Position numbers and translations under genes: made by a program. The notes below the pieces were generated by a model, which did not search any database, was not told the DNA's origin, and worked only from the letters and a program-made list of their open reading frames with translations. 5,239 nucleotides of DNA from JADFOB01 sp964651325 (lineage in GTDB: Bacteria; Planctomycetota; Phycisphaerae; UBA1845), in contig CAZYXP010000234.1 in NCBI GenBank assembly GCA_964651325.1, forward strand, positions 1 through 5,239, written 5' to 3'. Positions 5,067-5,239 of the stretch are shown here, piece by piece. Every line of letters starts with the position of its first letter. Position 1 is the first letter of the stretch.

Positions 5067-5239
5067 TTGTCTGCCAAGAGCGAATTACGCCAGCGCCTGC
5101 GGAGTGAATTAGCGGCGATTTCACCGGATGAGAGATCGTCGCGATCCTTGCGGGCATGTCATCGGTTGTTCGGACAGCCCCAGTACGTGCGCGCGGAAGT
5201 CATCATGGTCTTTCTCTCGCTGCCCGATGAGATTGACAC
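5067..5239 (+). CDS. 5-formyltetrahydrofolate cyclo-ligase, N-terminal fragment
   Basis: The right edge cuts this gene; 57 complete codons are visible. The enzyme (MTHFS; YgfA/Fau in E. coli, YqgN in Bacillus) converts 5-formyltetrahydrofolate to 5,10-methenyltetrahydrofolate using ATP, returning a stored folate to one-carbon metabolism. The family's N-terminal pattern is visible: a basic SAKSELRQRLR (2-12), then ISPDERSSRSLRACHRLF (18-35), then the AEVIMVFLSLPDEID stretch (43-57). The last resembles the family's Ala-x-x-Ile-x-x-(Tyr/Phe)-Leu-Ser-(x)n-Glu-(Ile/Val)-(Asp/Asn) segment, where substrate-contacting residues begin. TTG at 5067 is the only usable start in frame, since the frame is closed upstream at 5022 and has no ATG or GTG. 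The Shine-Dalgarno is poor, so translation may be partly coupled to rarA. The catalytic half is outside the window. Confidence 0.85.
   Translation, partial: MSAKSELRQRLRSELAAISPDERSSRSLRACHRLFGQPQYVRAEVIMVFLSLPDEID

Overview
This window holds five protein genes and a hairpin-rich intergenic region. It is G+C-rich (roughly 60% by eye) and looks like ordinary chromosomal DNA. No phage, insertion sequence, CRISPR, toxin-antitoxin or rRNA/tRNA signal was seen. The likely source is a Gram-negative-type bacterium, tentatively Planctomycetota. The reasons are a membrane pyrophosphatase, non-ATG (TTG) starts, and intergenic palindromes with a GGCTAGCGCC core, which I recall as common in planctomycete genomes. 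The lineage is inference and was not tested by a search.

Left part, 1-1300, plus strand. First comes the last 85 residues of a membrane-bound proton/sodium-pumping pyrophosphatase (hppA), closed by a clear Rho-independent terminator at 289-316. Next is a monocistronic gene for a 238-residue PilZ protein (477-1193) with both c-di-GMP-binding motifs intact and a long acidic, disordered-looking tail. It ends at an unusually long hairpin followed by T5 (1238-1294).

Middle, 1352-3383, minus strand. glmS, a complete 607-residue glutamine-fructose-6-phosphate aminotransferase, converges on the PilZ gene and has its own terminator candidate (1352-1400). It is read from a good sigma70-type promoter candidate (3355-3383) through a leader of about 110 nt that opens with a 14-bp stem-loop.

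Intergenic region, 3239-3684. This 446-bp divergent region has no credible gene but holds five stem-loops. Two of them share the same ten-base palindrome core in opposite orientation, like a REP/BIME unit. One sits just upstream of the rarA -10 candidate.

Right part, 3685-5239, plus strand. rarA (AAA+ replication-fork/recombination factor, TTG start) is followed after 29 bp by the start of a 5-formyltetrahydrofolate cyclo-ligase gene (TTG start, cut by the window edge). The two probably form one operon.

The genes are housekeeping functions: ion pumping from PPi, c-di-GMP sensing, amino-sugar synthesis, fork maintenance and folate recycling. They do not form an evident joint pathway. I found no convincing undescribed multi-gene system. 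The most interesting parts are the intergenic hairpins and the PilZ protein's architecture.
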